From assembly GCA_037355855.1 (NCBI GenBank), contig CM074758.1, positions 7,847,001 to 7,911,000 of the forward strand: a DNA stretch of 64,000 bases, given 5' to 3'. The DNA comes from Pseudo-nitzschia pungens. Its lineage: Eukaryota > Bacillariophyta > Bacillariophyceae > Bacillariales > Bacillariaceae. Made by a program: the position numbers and the translations under genes. Numbering within the stretch: position 1 is the stretch's first letter; every line of letters begins with the position of its first letter. The notes below the pieces were generated by a model that did not search any database, was not told where the DNA came from, and saw only the letters and a list, made by a program, of their open reading frames with translations. Of this stretch, positions 20,601 through 30,063 are shown piece by piece.

Positions 20601-20910
20601 GATGATACTCATCCACTTGGAAGGTCCACTTGATGGTCTTTGAGTTTGAAAACTCTATCAACTTCAGTCCCACTGAAGCCGCGGACTTTGTTCGAAATTT
20701 GCCCCCATAGGTGTTATAGGTGACAGATCGTTGGTCCCGGTTCGTAAGTTGACTTCGGTCGACAAAGTGTTTTAGGATTATGGACTTGGAGCATCCTGAG
20801 TCCAGAAGGCCCCGGAGCATCCTCCCCCTTCCCTTGTGGTCCAACACCTCCACACAGACATCTGCAAATCGGTTGATTATGCGTGGTCCGGTGTGGATGG
20901 TGTCGGCCAT
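17644..20910 (-). CDS. Pol of element C: protease, RT, RNase H, integrase
   Basis: 1,088 residues with the same domain order as Pol of element B. Protease is LLDSGCSKSII, RT is VYIDDILII, RNase H is LYSDASDRQLGAT, and the integrase blocks CKHCHTCQMFKK, VDLWGPA, FDGGSEF and VLERIHQ are all present, followed by RQGPYKV. All catalytic residues seen in B are kept. The start ATG abuts the Gag TGA in the same frame. With identical LTRs and intact frames this is a good candidate for an active element. Confidence 0.95.
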   Translation of the reverse strand: MADTIHTGPRIINRFADVCVEVLDHKGRGRMLRGLLDSGCSKSIILKHFVDRSQLTNRDQRSVTYNTYGGKFRTKSAASVGLKLIEFSNSKTIKWTFQVDEYHHHEEVPYDVIIGSDLMAQLGLDIKYSSRTISWQGDSIPMKGMGELSDPDKCEAVFFANTQSPILQQEEERQAKILDADYSKVDIDSMVNDLEITDASKEALKKTLKKFPTLFGGGLGLLKNIEPVSIELQPGVKPVRQRYYSVPHAFEQALRKEINRLCDIGVLEKLPHDDDSPWASPTFCQPKKTGDIRVLTDFRKMNAAIQRKPFPLPRIGETIQRLQKFKSATALDLSQGYYTIPICKESQKICSTILPWGKYAYKRLAMGIACAPDIFQSVMMNLLGDLDYVLVYIDDILIIQREGESEQDHLDKIDTVLQRLDDAGFRANLRKSFFMQKEVEYLGFLLTTEGIQPQPKKLEAMKRLEPPKNTKQLKMFLGMVNFYRDMWKRRSHILAPLNKLAGKKGKTNWYWGPAEQKAFMEAKRMLADEAKLAFPDFTKPFHLYSDASDRQLGATVCQDGKPLGFYTRKLNSAQLNYTVGEKELLGIVEGLKAFEGILRGQDVTIHTDHLNLLYQQMPTQRMVRWRLLMEEFHPIVKHVAGKENDAADALSRLDITDDPADTVEWLPPNKPLTYADEEEHLRQLLFPLGEEAPEEFQGNSAFPLAPDMIQFYQQKDTGIANALEKDKRLTTKMVEGYNLVHKEGKILIPDKLKDRVMEWYHSMLVHPGEKRMEQSIRSVFTWKGLRKDVQDLCKHCHTCQMFKKSGRKKYGLLPEKAAEVTKWQRVNVDLWGPATVHNKNGKDYHIHVLTMVDPVTGWFELAHLKDSPNAAETQRLLDSTWLARYPRPKEIGFDGGSEFKAEFQELCDNMGMKRKPSGAWNPQSNSVLERIHQVLKDCLLSFNLEQRDLHEKDPFEEFTTKAAYAIRSAIHTTLGYSPAQLVFGRDMFMPVNFPVDWEAIQARKQKSIHKSNTRENQKRIPHVYKEGDYVTLERKGIVPKLSFPRQGPYKVIKAHNNGTVTIETAPFVTDRVNIRRVHPYYCRDPIKS

Positions 20911-22314
20911 TCATTTGTGGGATCCTTTCTTCTTGAAGGTTTTTCTGTATTTTCTCCGGTACTCCTTGAGGTCCCTGTCGGAGATATCAATCTCGTCGTC
21001 AGAGACTTCATGATCAGCTTGGGCCGTGGCCAGTACATAGGAGTACTCGTGGTTGGAGAGGTTCCTTCCCCAGTGGGGTTTGGAGTGTTGCTCGTCGTCC
21101 GAGTCTTCTTTTGCCACAAAATGCTCCTTGAGCAGATTGATGGTTTCCCGGTCGAATTTCCCCTTCTTGGGTGGTCCTCCGGTTAGTTTCCAGCATTTGC
21201 CGGCGTGGGTCTTGCCACAGGTTTTGCAAAGTTGCTTATTGTTGTCCATTAGGCGCTTCTTTTTGTTGGGAGACTTGCTGTTTCCTCCCCCAGAAGTGGC
21301 CTTGGAGTTCTTCTTGGTGCCACCGTTTTGTTTTTCCAGTTCGGTGATCCGTTTGCGAAGTTCTTCTTCGTTTCGGATGGTGGTTTCCAAGTTTTCGAGT
21401 TTGTCGATCGTGGTGTTGAAGGAATGGGTAAAGACGTCCCATCCAATGTGTTCCAGTTTGTCCCTCTGGGTGTGGGTCATGCTGGTGTCCAGAATTTCCT
21501 TCATCTCGTCGTGAGTGAAGCTGGAGGGTGCCATTCCTGTGGCTGCGCCACTTTCCCAGAGGCATTCTGGTAGGTAGCTTTGTAGTTCGGCCATTCGATT
21601 GGCCCAGGCGCGGATGCCATGTTTCATGTCGACTCGCATCCCCCGCATAAAGCGGCGGAGGAGGATGTAGGAGCGTTTCCCGTTCATGTCATTGCCGAAA
21701 ACTTTCAGCTTGAGGGCATACATGCATTCCTCGATGACATCCTTCTTGTACTCCTCTGATTTGTAGTACTTTGTGAGGGCATCGGGTACCTTCTTTTTGG
21801 GGATTGGAGCGCCGAGGTCCTCGGGCTCTGTTTCCTCATCCGATTTTGCCGTGGCAGTCGGTTTGGTTTTGTCGGTTTTCTGGGTGGAGTTCCCGTCGAC
21901 TGGCTCCTTGGTCGTGTCAGCGGGAGCTTCTGTGGTTAGGTCGGTTAGTGCGACTTTCTGGATCCTCATTTGGACCAGTTTGTTGTTGTGTGTCTTGTGA
22001 CCTGGTTCGGCATAGTAGGACCGGCCTAGAGTCATTTGGACGATAGAGAGTGCCTCGTTGGAGAGGACCCTCTGGAGGACGTCCAGTTTCTGGTCTCCTT
22101 GGAGTTTGTCATTGCCAGCAATTTTCTGGTCAAAGTCTCTTTTCCAGATGATAAAGAGTTCCGGTCTTTCAGTGCCGGTGAGTACCTTCAGATAGTCACT
22201 GAAAGCTACCCCTCCTTTTTCTGAGTCGATACCCATTTTCACGGTGGTGGCATCTTCCGGCCAGTCCTCTCGTGTAAAGTGAAAGGGTTTCTGTTTGGTT
22301 CCTTTAGACGCCAT
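20911..22314 (-). CDS. Gag of element C
   Basis: 467 residues from ATG 22314. It shares its ends with Gag of element B (TREDWPEDA, FSDYLKVL, RRFMRGMRVD, zinc knuckle CKTCGKTHAGKC). The central spacer (about residues 115-175, Thr/Asp/Pro-rich) and the Glu/Lys-rich stretch before the knuckle differ strongly. The frame ends in TGA directly before the Pol ATG. Confidence 0.88.
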   Translation of the reverse strand: MASKGTKQKPFHFTREDWPEDATTVKMGIDSEKGGVAFSDYLKVLTGTERPELFIIWKRDFDQKIAGNDKLQGDQKLDVLQRVLSNEALSIVQMTLGRSYYAEPGHKTHNNKLVQMRIQKVALTDLTTEAPADTTKEPVDGNSTQKTDKTKPTATAKSDEETEPEDLGAPIPKKKVPDALTKYYKSEEYKKDVIEECMYALKLKVFGNDMNGKRSYILLRRFMRGMRVDMKHGIRAWANRMAELQSYLPECLWESGAATGMAPSSFTHDEMKEILDTSMTHTQRDKLEHIGWDVFTHSFNTTIDKLENLETTIRNEEELRKRITELEKQNGGTKKNSKATSGGGNSKSPNKKKRLMDNNKQLCKTCGKTHAGKCWKLTGGPPKKGKFDRETINLLKEHFVAKEDSDDEQHSKPHWGRNLSNHEYSYVLATAQADHEVSDDEIDISDRDLKEYRRKYRKTFKKKGSHK

Positions 22315-23040
22315 GGTTGGGTTAATCGGTTATTCTATTTAATCTAGTTACACTATTTCTGTTATCTTTGCAGTTTGTGTTGAAACTGAGCAAAAGTGAT
22401 TGCTCAGCTCCTCCAGTTTTTCTTGCTGGATTTCCACTGCTCTCGCGATAACTCGTGTTATAACTGATTCCCCCCCTGGTTTGTCCAGTGGTGGGAGTTG
22501 TTTCTCTCTTTGGTTCCCGGGAATCCTGTGGTTCTCCGGAGTTGCTTTTGTTTTTATTTCGTGGGATTCGATTCCCGTGGTTCTCCGGCGTTGCTTCCCT
22601 ATTAAGCAATCACCGGGCCGGTCCCACTTCCCGTTTCCTGTGGGATTGGTGGTGTTTGGGTATTCATTATATACCTTTCCGGATATCCGTATATTTCGGT
22701 TGTGGTTGGCATCCCCTGTTCGGTCTGTCCATCCACTCAGTGTTGGTCCAATTAGTCCACTCACTGGATTATGTGTCACTTTTTCGACACTCATTTTATT
22801 CGATTATTTCTTTTGTCGACCATGGTCCTGTTTAGGCCCTTAGGTGTCTCTGTTGCTTCAGTTGCTCCCTGTAATGGAGCCAACTGTTGCCGGGGTTGGT
22901 ATTCCTTAGTGCTGCAGACACCGGATGTCCTTCTCCCTGTTCTTTGCTTCTCTGTGCCTCCATTTTTGTCAGTTTTCGGTGTCGATCCCTCTTCGGTCGA
23001 TCGATCGGTTGTTTCTGCTCATGGTCTTCAGCGCTCAGCT
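22315..23040 (-). other. Leader of element C
   Basis: About 725 bases without a gene, similar along most of its length to the leader of element B, including the cgaatccc / ctccgga repeats. A conserved untranslated leader is likely. Confidence 0.7.
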
Positions 23041-23054
23041 TGATTTTAAAATCA
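23041..23054. promoter_or_regulatory. 14-base palindrome at the primer-binding-site position of element C
   Basis: TGATTTTAAAATCA directly adjoins the 5' LTR (23055-23243, minus orientation), exactly as in element B. Confidence 0.6.
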
Positions 23055-23243
23055 TGCCATACCCCGGGTCTACTAGTGATTAGAATAGTAGTGATATGCA
23101 AATTGTGAGCTCTATTGGTTAGTCTATTTGCTACAGTTCTAAGAGCTCTCCAGATCGGCGATTCTATCGACTCGCCGATTGTTTTTATCCTTATCCTTAA
23201 TCCAGTCCCGTGTGTACTCGTGACTGTATTTTGGTGCACGGCA
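23055..23243 (-). repeat. 5' LTR of element C
   Basis: 189 bases, identical to 17437-17625 and flanked on its outer side by the target duplication GTGAT. Confidence 0.95.
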
Positions 23244-23350
23244 GTGATTACTATAATAGGCTTACCATGTAAAAGAAAATGTATGACTGCTGCGATTTCA
23301 ATATACAATTTGAAATAAAAAAATTCGTAATACATTATTAAAACCATAGT
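23244..23350. repeat. AT-rich tandem repeat array (right part)
   Basis: The interrupted third repeat unit resumes here (aggcttaccatgtaaa ... tgtatgactgctgcgattt ... aatacattattaaaa) and then ends. Confidence 0.8.
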
Positions 23351-24556
23351 GACATGCTAATTTCTAAATTATAATTGCATTTCTCATTCTATGTAAATAA
23401 AATAACTGTCTTTACCGATTCCGACATGCTATATTCTAATTTTGTATTGCCATACCTCATTTGTAATCATTTTTAATGGCTTCCGCAGAATTAAGTGTTT
23501 TTCACTTGGTTTTAACAATTCACTTTCCTGTAGAACCCTACCACAAAAAACTTTTTTTGACGACTTTTTCACTTTTCTCCACCCCCAGACCCCCAGTTCT
23601 GCCGAACTAAGAGCTACGTTCTAAAAATGTTATGCAATTCCAATTTTTACAACTCCACTAATTTCCGTAGTAACAATGGTTCCGGTGGATTCCTGGTAAG
23701 GTACCGTACTAACCTTACTACTCGTATCGTTACTGAGAAACATTCAGGTTGAGAGAGATTTGGCTAGAAAGCCTACCGGTATGTGACAAAGACATTCTGA
23801 TCAGTTCGATATTTTCAATTTTTGGCGGCCAAGGATTTTTTGATCCGTAATCTCACATACCGGTAAGCCTTACTGTACGGTACCAGTAAGATTTACCCAG
23901 AACTGCTTCTTTGTACATTCAACCTGGCTACCCCGATTGTCGTACATATTTGAACGAGTACAATAGGGTGAAAAAATACATACGAGTATCGTCTAGTCGC
24001 GGCATTGCCGAAAATCGAAGCCACAGCGCTTGTTCTTTTTGGAAAAATCCTAACTTCTGAAGTAAGTTATTACAAAGTAATCCAATAGCAACAAGTAATG
24101 GCTCATTAGAAAGCTCTCACTCTCCTCTTTCCACAGGTATATGGTTTTATATACTTTAGAGCTAGTCTTGTTGTTGCAAATACTCAACCAAGTAGTATGC
24201 ACAAGTGAACACATGAATTTTAGAGGTACCTTCAATTTTGGGCATCCCTTTTCTACATGTTTTTTGTACTAGGTAGACCCGTCTGACTTAAAATAAAAGA
24301 GTCTTCCCACACCTCTTTTTTAGCAAAGGTTTTTCAGTTTTTTTTGGGAAAGAACCATCATCAATCTCTTTCCAGAAATGAGTAATATTTGACTGACAAG
24401 ATTAAAAATCTAACCTCGATTGAAAGAACCAATTTTTTAGTCGAATGAGTCTCATGTAGAAATTAGTACCAGAAAAGGATGCCCAAAACTGTTGATTTTT
24501 CCGCTGCGACTAGACGATAAGTATTACCAGTACTATAGTTTGTTCAAAAATAAATA
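23351..24556. other. Non-coding spacer
   Basis: No gene recognised. Two short tracts rich in ggtaccgta, taccggta and cttact words lie at 23,695-23,735 and 23,860-23,990. The rest is AT-rich with many stops in all frames. Confidence 0.6.
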
Positions 24557-25170
24557 CTACCTCTGGTCCAAAATACCGTAGCTTTTAGCGCATATTTGTG
24601 AACTTGGGATCAATTTTCAACCAATTCAAATCGTTCTTTTTGGGTTAAACTCTCCTCAATAAACTCCCTATGCCTGGTTAGACACTAGTTATGCTGGTGG
24701 TATTGATCCACCTTTCATTGGGACTTGAACAAGGCTTGTAAAGCCATGCTGATGTGATTTTACCAGTTGAAAGGCTTCCAGCTGGCATTTGAGAGTCCGA
24801 GAAGTTTCTTTGAGAAGCTGAGACACTGAGCTTTTGTAAGAGAGTAAGTGTTAGAAACATTAAGATAGTTCTTGCACTTTCATTTGTGTTCCAAAGAGAA
24901 CCATTTTAGTGCCCGGGTGGTGTGTCCCATTTGCACTGATTAGGTCTACAGGGGATCCAATGTATGCTAAAAAGGAGTTTTTCATCAGTTTTTTTTAATC
25001 GCGCATTTTGTTTGTGCAAACATGTGCTGTTTTGTGCACGATCTCAAAACAGTTCATATTCACCTCTTGCATGGATCTAATCGGATTGATCAAATTTTTA
25101 AACAATACACTACTGTATTTAGGACCGCACACACAAGAATCATCGATACAGTATTTTTGACCAGAGGTAG
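24557..25170. mobile_element. Tc1/mariner-type non-autonomous DNA transposon
   Basis: The left end CTACCTCTGGTCCAAAATAC and the inverted right end (CTACCTCTGGTCAAAAATAC read from 25170) match at 18 of 20 bases. TA flanks both ends (24555-24556 and 25171-25172), the target duplication expected for Tc1/mariner and Stowaway-like elements. The 614-base interior has no transposase; a 60-codon minus-strand frame at 24678-24860 is not recognisable. Confidence 0.7.
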
Positions 25171-26262
25171 TACGAAGTAATAGAAGTACGAGTACCCGTA
25201 CCAGTAAGGCCTTACTTCATCATATTCATTGCGGTCCCACTAGCACGATAAGTATAAGTACGAGTAACCTTAAGAGTATGACGTAATTTTACTTCCGTAC
25301 AATGTCTTTTCTGCCACAGGAATGTCCACCAGTTTCTTGCCCCTGTCAACTAGAGGTGCGGCGTGCATTACTACTAGTACTACTAGCAGCAGCAGCATTT
25401 GATCCTATCCAGTTTTGTGAAAGGGGAAGTAAACATTTATCTGTTCCTTAGTAAGAACCAGTCTTTCTGCCATGGCAACAAGAAGATATTTTGGCAAGAA
25501 CAAACAAGCTCAATTAATAAGTGGAGGGATTACTTTGTGTCACAATTTTTTTAGGGTAGTAGTCACGGGCACAACAACATTTTTTGTAGATGATATAGCC
25601 GAAGGAGCTGGCACTATTACTTGCTAGGTACAGGAAAGCCAACCAAACGGACACAGCAGCCCCAGATCAGGAATATGGTATGCTCTGCTTCAGCATCTTT
25701 TGGAAAAGAATTCCTCTGATTAATTCAAATACTACTACACGTAGTATGTTATCCAGGAGATTACAAGTTTTGCTTTGAACACAACAAATCCATGGTTCTC
25801 AAAGTAGCAATCTTCTTGTGATGTTCAAAATGCCTAGATAATATGTTTTCAATCTCATTATGTGCACTGATTTGTCATGGTGTCTACCATGTCAGCAAAT
25901 GGCAACATCCAACTTTTGCCTCTCTATCCCATGCAAATCCCGCATTTATAATATCAGGCTTCAAAGTCATAGATCTAGAGATGGGATTGGATCCAGTATC
26001 ACGCAAAGCAAAAGCCCCAAAGTATCTAAAATATCAGAACTCCTGTACACTGTGATTAGTTGTGCTGAACATTGATCACGGTGAATGTTTTGCAATCGTT
26101 TATTTTTGTTCATCCCAAATGAAATAGCAAGCAAGAAGACATGGTTTGGATACGTTGGTACGTGCAAGTTTCGAAGGGAAGAACTAGTACTACTAGCGTT
26201 TATCATAACCTTTCTCGCTCCATGAATCAATAACATGAAATCTTCGAAAACCAGAGCCGTGA
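25171..26262. other. Non-coding spacer downstream of the 2-thiouridylase gene
   Basis: No gene recognised. Bases 25,170-25,300 form a tract of tacgagtac, taccagtaagg and agtacgag words. Short CTA/CAG repeats (actactagtactactagcagcag) lie near 25,370-25,400. Confidence 0.6.
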
Positions 26263-28095
26263 TCAACGGCTGTCGGTCCTTTTTTGGACGACCGAAACAT
26301 CGTTGTGACCTGATGGATGCAATACCGTTGGCAAATCTTTCTGTAAATCCCAATAATTGGGTCCCCTTTGATCGATAGGCCCTCCCCCTATGCAAATCAG
26401 ATCACCTTCCTTTCCACCAGCATACACTGCGCAGACTTGCCCAGGGGCAATCCCTCTCAACGGTTTTCCCAGTCGGATCTCGTAACTTTCGAAAGCGGAC
26501 TGTCTGTTGCTGACGGCTATTGTAATCTCACATTCTACCAATGGCTGTAAATGCCGAATACGGCACTTGGCGCGGAAGGGTAGTGGGGGAGGTCGGTTCG
26601 TTTCTCCTCCACCAGCCATCCAATTGAACCGATCCGACCGGATGTAAAATGCATCCGCATACAGACTTGGATGGTGCGTCCCGGGACATACAAATACACA
26701 GGGCCGTTCCCATTTCCATTGATCTCGCCTGCTCTCCAAGTTTCGAGGTGGCTGCAATTGTTTGTCGACAACAAACCACTTTTGCGTAGCACCGGATATT
26801 TTGGCACCTTGTCCTACAGTGGCATAGGTCAACGATGGACTTTCGACTGGATCAAATGTTGCTACAACTTGATTGTTCTCGACGTTGATGCATTGTACCA
26901 GGGATGATGCTGTGGATGATGAATGTGCATCGTGTGTGTTGTCTAAAGGGTTGTCCACGTATTCGTTGACAAAGTCGCCGTGTTTGCGTTTGCCGATGAA
27001 ACAGATTCCCACCGAATCCCTTTTGGAGGCGTTCGGCAACTGTGCATGCCGGGCCCATTGCCGAACGGAAAGCACGTCTCCACTCGCATTGGCATTACGG
27101 CAATCGCTGGAATCAGTCGTTGATTGAGCACCGCGGTTGGTCTTGTACAAGTCACCCAACGGGAAAAGGACACCAGAAAACGCTTTTGCCGCTACCCCCG
27201 ACAAAAAATAGGACTGGTCTTTCGAACGATCACGAGCGGAAAGAAGCAGAGGCGTTTTGGCAACCGATGGATGCAACACATAGTCGGCCAGTGCGGTCGA
27301 CTCCTCCTCCTCAAGAGCTTGTTCAACGCATCCCGGCATGTCGTTGTTGATTGTTGTGTGGATTCCCTCGTGGTCGTTTCTGCTTCGATCCCAAATTCTT
27401 GCATAATGCCCCGTCGCCAAACGATCGACATCCCCTCCAAAGCGTTTTAGCAAATATTCTTTCAAGGCACCGAATTTGATATAACGGTTGCAATCGACGT
27501 CGGGATTGGGTGTAATAGATTGAGAAAGCTGTTGGCAATATGGCTGGAATACTTCGTTCCAGTATTCCGCCTGAAAGGAAACGTGATGGATCGGAATGTT
27601 CAATTGTTTTGCCACGGCATTTGCATCCTTCCAATCTTGTTCCCAACAGTAGGAATTGTTTTTGTTGCTTTTCATTGCGGTAGATACGGTAGGATCTTCG
27701 TCGGCATAATCCCAGTTTGACATGTGAATTCCGATCAGTTCGTCGGACGGGTGGCTTCTCGAAAGCAAGTAGGCAACCACGGAAGAGTCGACGCCACCAG
27801 ACATGGCAACGGCAATTTTGCGTGATTTTGGATTTGTGATGCAAGATTGGACAGTAGGAATAGTTGGCATCGGTCTGCCATCGGCACTTTTAGAATTCCA
27901 GCGGATGCCGACAGCCTTTCGAAAGTCCTTGGTGGGACTTTTTTTCGTACACGGGATCCTACGGGTGACAGTGGTCAAGGTCGTTGCATCTGTGAACGAG
28001 CGGATCATGGTTGGATTCACCAGTATCCTTGTAAGCCGTCGCTTCATTTGGTTGTTGTCTTGGTGTCGTCTGACACTCGACTCGCGTTGATTCAA
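26263..28095 (-). CDS. TRMU: tRNA-specific 2-thiouridylase, organelle type (MnmA/TRMU)
   Basis: The enzyme activates U34 of Lys, Glu and Gln tRNAs with ATP and inserts sulfur. Visible motifs are the PP-loop SGGVDSS (residues 99-105), GIHMSNWDY, the catalytic-Cys motif NPDVDCNRYIKFG (Cys202), GHYAR, DRSKDQSYFLSG and the second catalytic Cys in SVGICFIGKRK (Cys365). Both Cys residues needed for persulfide transfer are present. The protein is 610 residues against about 370 in bacteria and 420 in animals. The extra length is a 90-residue N-terminal extension plus insertions. The extension is rich in Arg, Ser and Thr without acidic clusters, as in mitochondrial presequences. Met17 (28047) is a plausible alternative start. 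No intron is needed. The assignment to mitochondria is inference. Confidence 0.93.
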   Translation of the reverse strand: MNQRESSVRRHQDNNQMKRRLTRILVNPTMIRSFTDATTLTTVTRRIPCTKKSPTKDFRKAVGIRWNSKSADGRPMPTIPTVQSCITNPKSRKIAVAMSGGVDSSVVAYLLSRSHPSDELIGIHMSNWDYADEDPTVSTAMKSNKNNSYCWEQDWKDANAVAKQLNIPIHHVSFQAEYWNEVFQPYCQQLSQSITPNPDVDCNRYIKFGALKEYLLKRFGGDVDRLATGHYARIWDRSRNDHEGIHTTINNDMPGCVEQALEEEESTALADYVLHPSVAKTPLLLSARDRSKDQSYFLSGVAAKAFSGVLFPLGDLYKTNRGAQSTTDSSDCRNANASGDVLSVRQWARHAQLPNASKRDSVGICFIGKRKHGDFVNEYVDNPLDNTHDAHSSSTASSLVQCINVENNQVVATFDPVESPSLTYATVGQGAKISGATQKWFVVDKQLQPPRNLESRRDQWKWERPCVFVCPGTHHPSLYADAFYIRSDRFNWMAGGGETNRPPPLPFRAKCRIRHLQPLVECEITIAVSNRQSAFESYEIRLGKPLRGIAPGQVCAVYAGGKEGDLICIGGGPIDQRGPNYWDLQKDLPTVLHPSGHNDVSVVQKRTDSR

Positions 28096-28680
28096 TGGGA
28101 GGGAAAGGTGTACGGACCGTTACAGTGAACAGAAATACACGGCGACAAGTACTTGTACCGTACCTGGTGCCTTACTGTTCAGTGATGAGTGATGCGTGAT
28201 ACTACCGGTAGTGCCGGTAATCTTACGTATTCTTTCAATTTTGACGAAAGATGGAAGAGAAAGATGTGATAAATGGGGATAAATGGCTTTGTGTGATTCA
28301 TGACTCCCGGTTCACCATGAACCAGGACTCAATCAAATATCTTTTGTGACGATCCAAAAACAATGGAAAACAAGTTTTAGCTAAGGCTTACGGTAAGACC
28401 TTACGGTAATCTTACGGTAGGAATCCATAGATCAAGTGTACAATGCTATTGCGTCATTAGTTATCCAATACTACAGAATTCCTATCAGCTGTCCCCGGGT
28501 TTCAGTAGAAATTAGTAGTCGGGGACGTAGAACCGGTGGACAGCTGATAAGAATTTTGTAGTATTGTACATTAGCACAAGACAACTCATTGCAAAACATC
28601 AGCTGCCATGATGCGTAGATACACTTTTCCCGTGTCTTACTCGTTTTTTCTCCCAACTCAGTTCTTGTATTGAGACTGAA
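28096..28680. other. Spacer between 2-thiouridylase and BASS genes
   Basis: Contains upstream sequence of the 2-thiouridylase gene, a run of taccgtacctgg / ctaccggtagtgccggtaat words (28,150-28,230), a ttacggtaagaccttacggtaatcttacgg tract (28,388-28,423) and a hairpin element at 28,466-28,566. No gene is seen. Confidence 0.6.
28466..28566. mobile_element. 101-base hairpin element, MITE-like
   Basis: The first 29 bases (starting caatactac) and the last 29 bases (ending gtagtattg) are inverted repeats with about two mismatches. Both contain atcagctgtcc or its complement. The centre is a short loop. The shape fits a palindromic MITE, but no sure target duplication is visible. It could instead be a transcription terminator or RNA hairpin between two genes. 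Confidence 0.5.
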
Positions 28681-29940
28681 TCAATCACTCGTCTTGATTG
28701 TGGACCAGACAGACGCAATCAGGGCACCAACCACGGCCAGCGTGACCATGGCTCCCGCCGGAATCGGTGCTACCGATAGGGGAAAGTGCTTCAGGGCCAG
28801 AACGTACGCCAGGGTCGGGGATTTGGAGAGGGTTTCTATGACGAGTGCCCGCTTTGTTTTCTCGCTGAGGCGCAGTCCGTTCGTGATGCACAGTGCGATG
28901 GCGCCACCCAGACACGACAAGAGGCAAGACGGCACCAGCAACGACCCCCAGTGGGAACAAGTGTTGCCCGCGGTGGCCGCGAGGCTTGCGGTCGTTGCGA
29001 CCGAATTGGAGGACCCTCCCGCAACCAGCACCAGGGTCGACAAAACTCCCAGGGTTGGAAGAAAGGGAGACACTTTTTGTATGGTTTTGGGGAAGATCGT
29101 GGCCAGGCTGGATCCCGTGAACAACGGAACCAGGACCAGCGACGCGGTGGACCGGAGAATCCCTAGACCGTCGACGTCGATCGAACAGCCGAGGAGATTT
29201 TTTACCAGAAGGGGAGTCGAAAACACACCCAAGAGCGTCGTGGATATTGTGCAGATTACCGACAACGCCACGTCTCCGCGCGCAATCAGGGTGAACAAGT
29301 TGGATGCCTGACCCCCACCCACGGCACCCAGCAGTATGAGGCCAGCCGTCTGGCTCGGTGAATAGGACAATCCTTTTGCGATTCCGCAAGCAAGCAACGG
29401 CATCAGACCGAAGCACAAGAGAGCGTTCACCGAAAGAATCAAGGGATTGCTTGCGGCCCTCTTAAAGTCCTTAGGGGTGATCGTCAACCCCATGACAAAC
29501 ATGAGACTCGCGTATGCTTTTTGCATCACCGGGAGGGATCCAGCAATTTTGGAACACAACGGTGCTTTCCAAGTCGCGACCAGTGCCGCGAGAATTGTCC
29601 AGAGAGGCATCAAGAATGTGAACTTGGACAACGCATTTTCGAGTTGGTGTTGGCGGCTCGATGGATTGGGAAAATGCGATGGCTCCGGCCCGCCACTATC
29701 TTCAGGTGACGCCACGAATAGCCTTGCGCCGTCGAGACGAAGTCGTTCCGCATGACCCTTCGCGGTGCCCCGAAAAGCCCGTCTCGGTGACACCGATGCC
29801 GACGGGACTACTAGCAATGAGTTCGGTGGTGATCGAACCGACTGCGTTGCCGGAGTTTCGAAGCGGACTCTGATGGGGGAGAAGCTCTCAGCGCCCCGAC
29901 CAATGACCAAGAAGATCCAAAGGAACCGTCGATGCATCAT
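28681..29940 (-). CDS. Plastid-type BASS family (bile acid:Na+ symporter) transporter
   Basis: The frame extends upstream to 30063, but Met at 29940 gives MMHRRFLWIFLVIGRGAESF, a signal peptide ending in a Phe-containing motif (AESF-SP) of the ASAFAP type that marks diatom plastid import. This start is preferred and gives 419 residues. After a low-complexity transit region come about nine hydrophobic segments, including LMPLWTILAALVATW, LMFVMGLTITPKDF and LLGAVGGGQASNLFTLIARG, a BASS signature with the conserved Gly-Gly-Gln-Ala-Ser-Asn. Related plastid proteins carry pyruvate, glycolate or other organic acids with sodium; the substrate here cannot be read from sequence. It diverges from the pseudouridine synthase gene 560 bases away. 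Confidence 0.85.
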   Translation of the reverse strand: MMHRRFLWIFLVIGRGAESFSPIRVRFETPATQSVRSPPNSLLVVPSASVSPRRAFRGTAKGHAERLRLDGARLFVASPEDSGGPEPSHFPNPSSRQHQLENALSKFTFLMPLWTILAALVATWKAPLCSKIAGSLPVMQKAYASLMFVMGLTITPKDFKRAASNPLILSVNALLCFGLMPLLACGIAKGLSYSPSQTAGLILLGAVGGGQASNLFTLIARGDVALSVICTISTTLLGVFSTPLLVKNLLGCSIDVDGLGILRSTASLVLVPLFTGSSLATIFPKTIQKVSPFLPTLGVLSTLVLVAGGSSNSVATTASLAATAGNTCSHWGSLLVPSCLLSCLGGAIALCITNGLRLSEKTKRALVIETLSKSPTLAYVLALKHFPLSVAPIPAGAMVTLAVVGALIASVWSTIKTSD

Positions 29941-30063
29941 CGTGTCGATGTCGGTTGGGTTCGGACGCGACGATTTTTGTGAATATCGGTATCGAAAAAA
30001 AATCATACCAAAATACAAAATACAGCCTGTCGAAGCTAGCGCGCAATCTGCTTGACGCCTCAA

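Larger units (their letters stand above)
17437..23243 (-). mobile_element. Gypsy LTR retrotransposon C, inserted in a tandem repeat
   Basis: Two identical 189-base LTRs (17437-17625 and 23055-23243) are flanked by the duplicated target GTGAT (17432-17436 and 23244-23248). Gag and Pol are intact on the minus strand. It belongs to the same family as element B, with a longer LTR. Identical LTRs indicate a very recent insertion. Confidence 0.97.
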
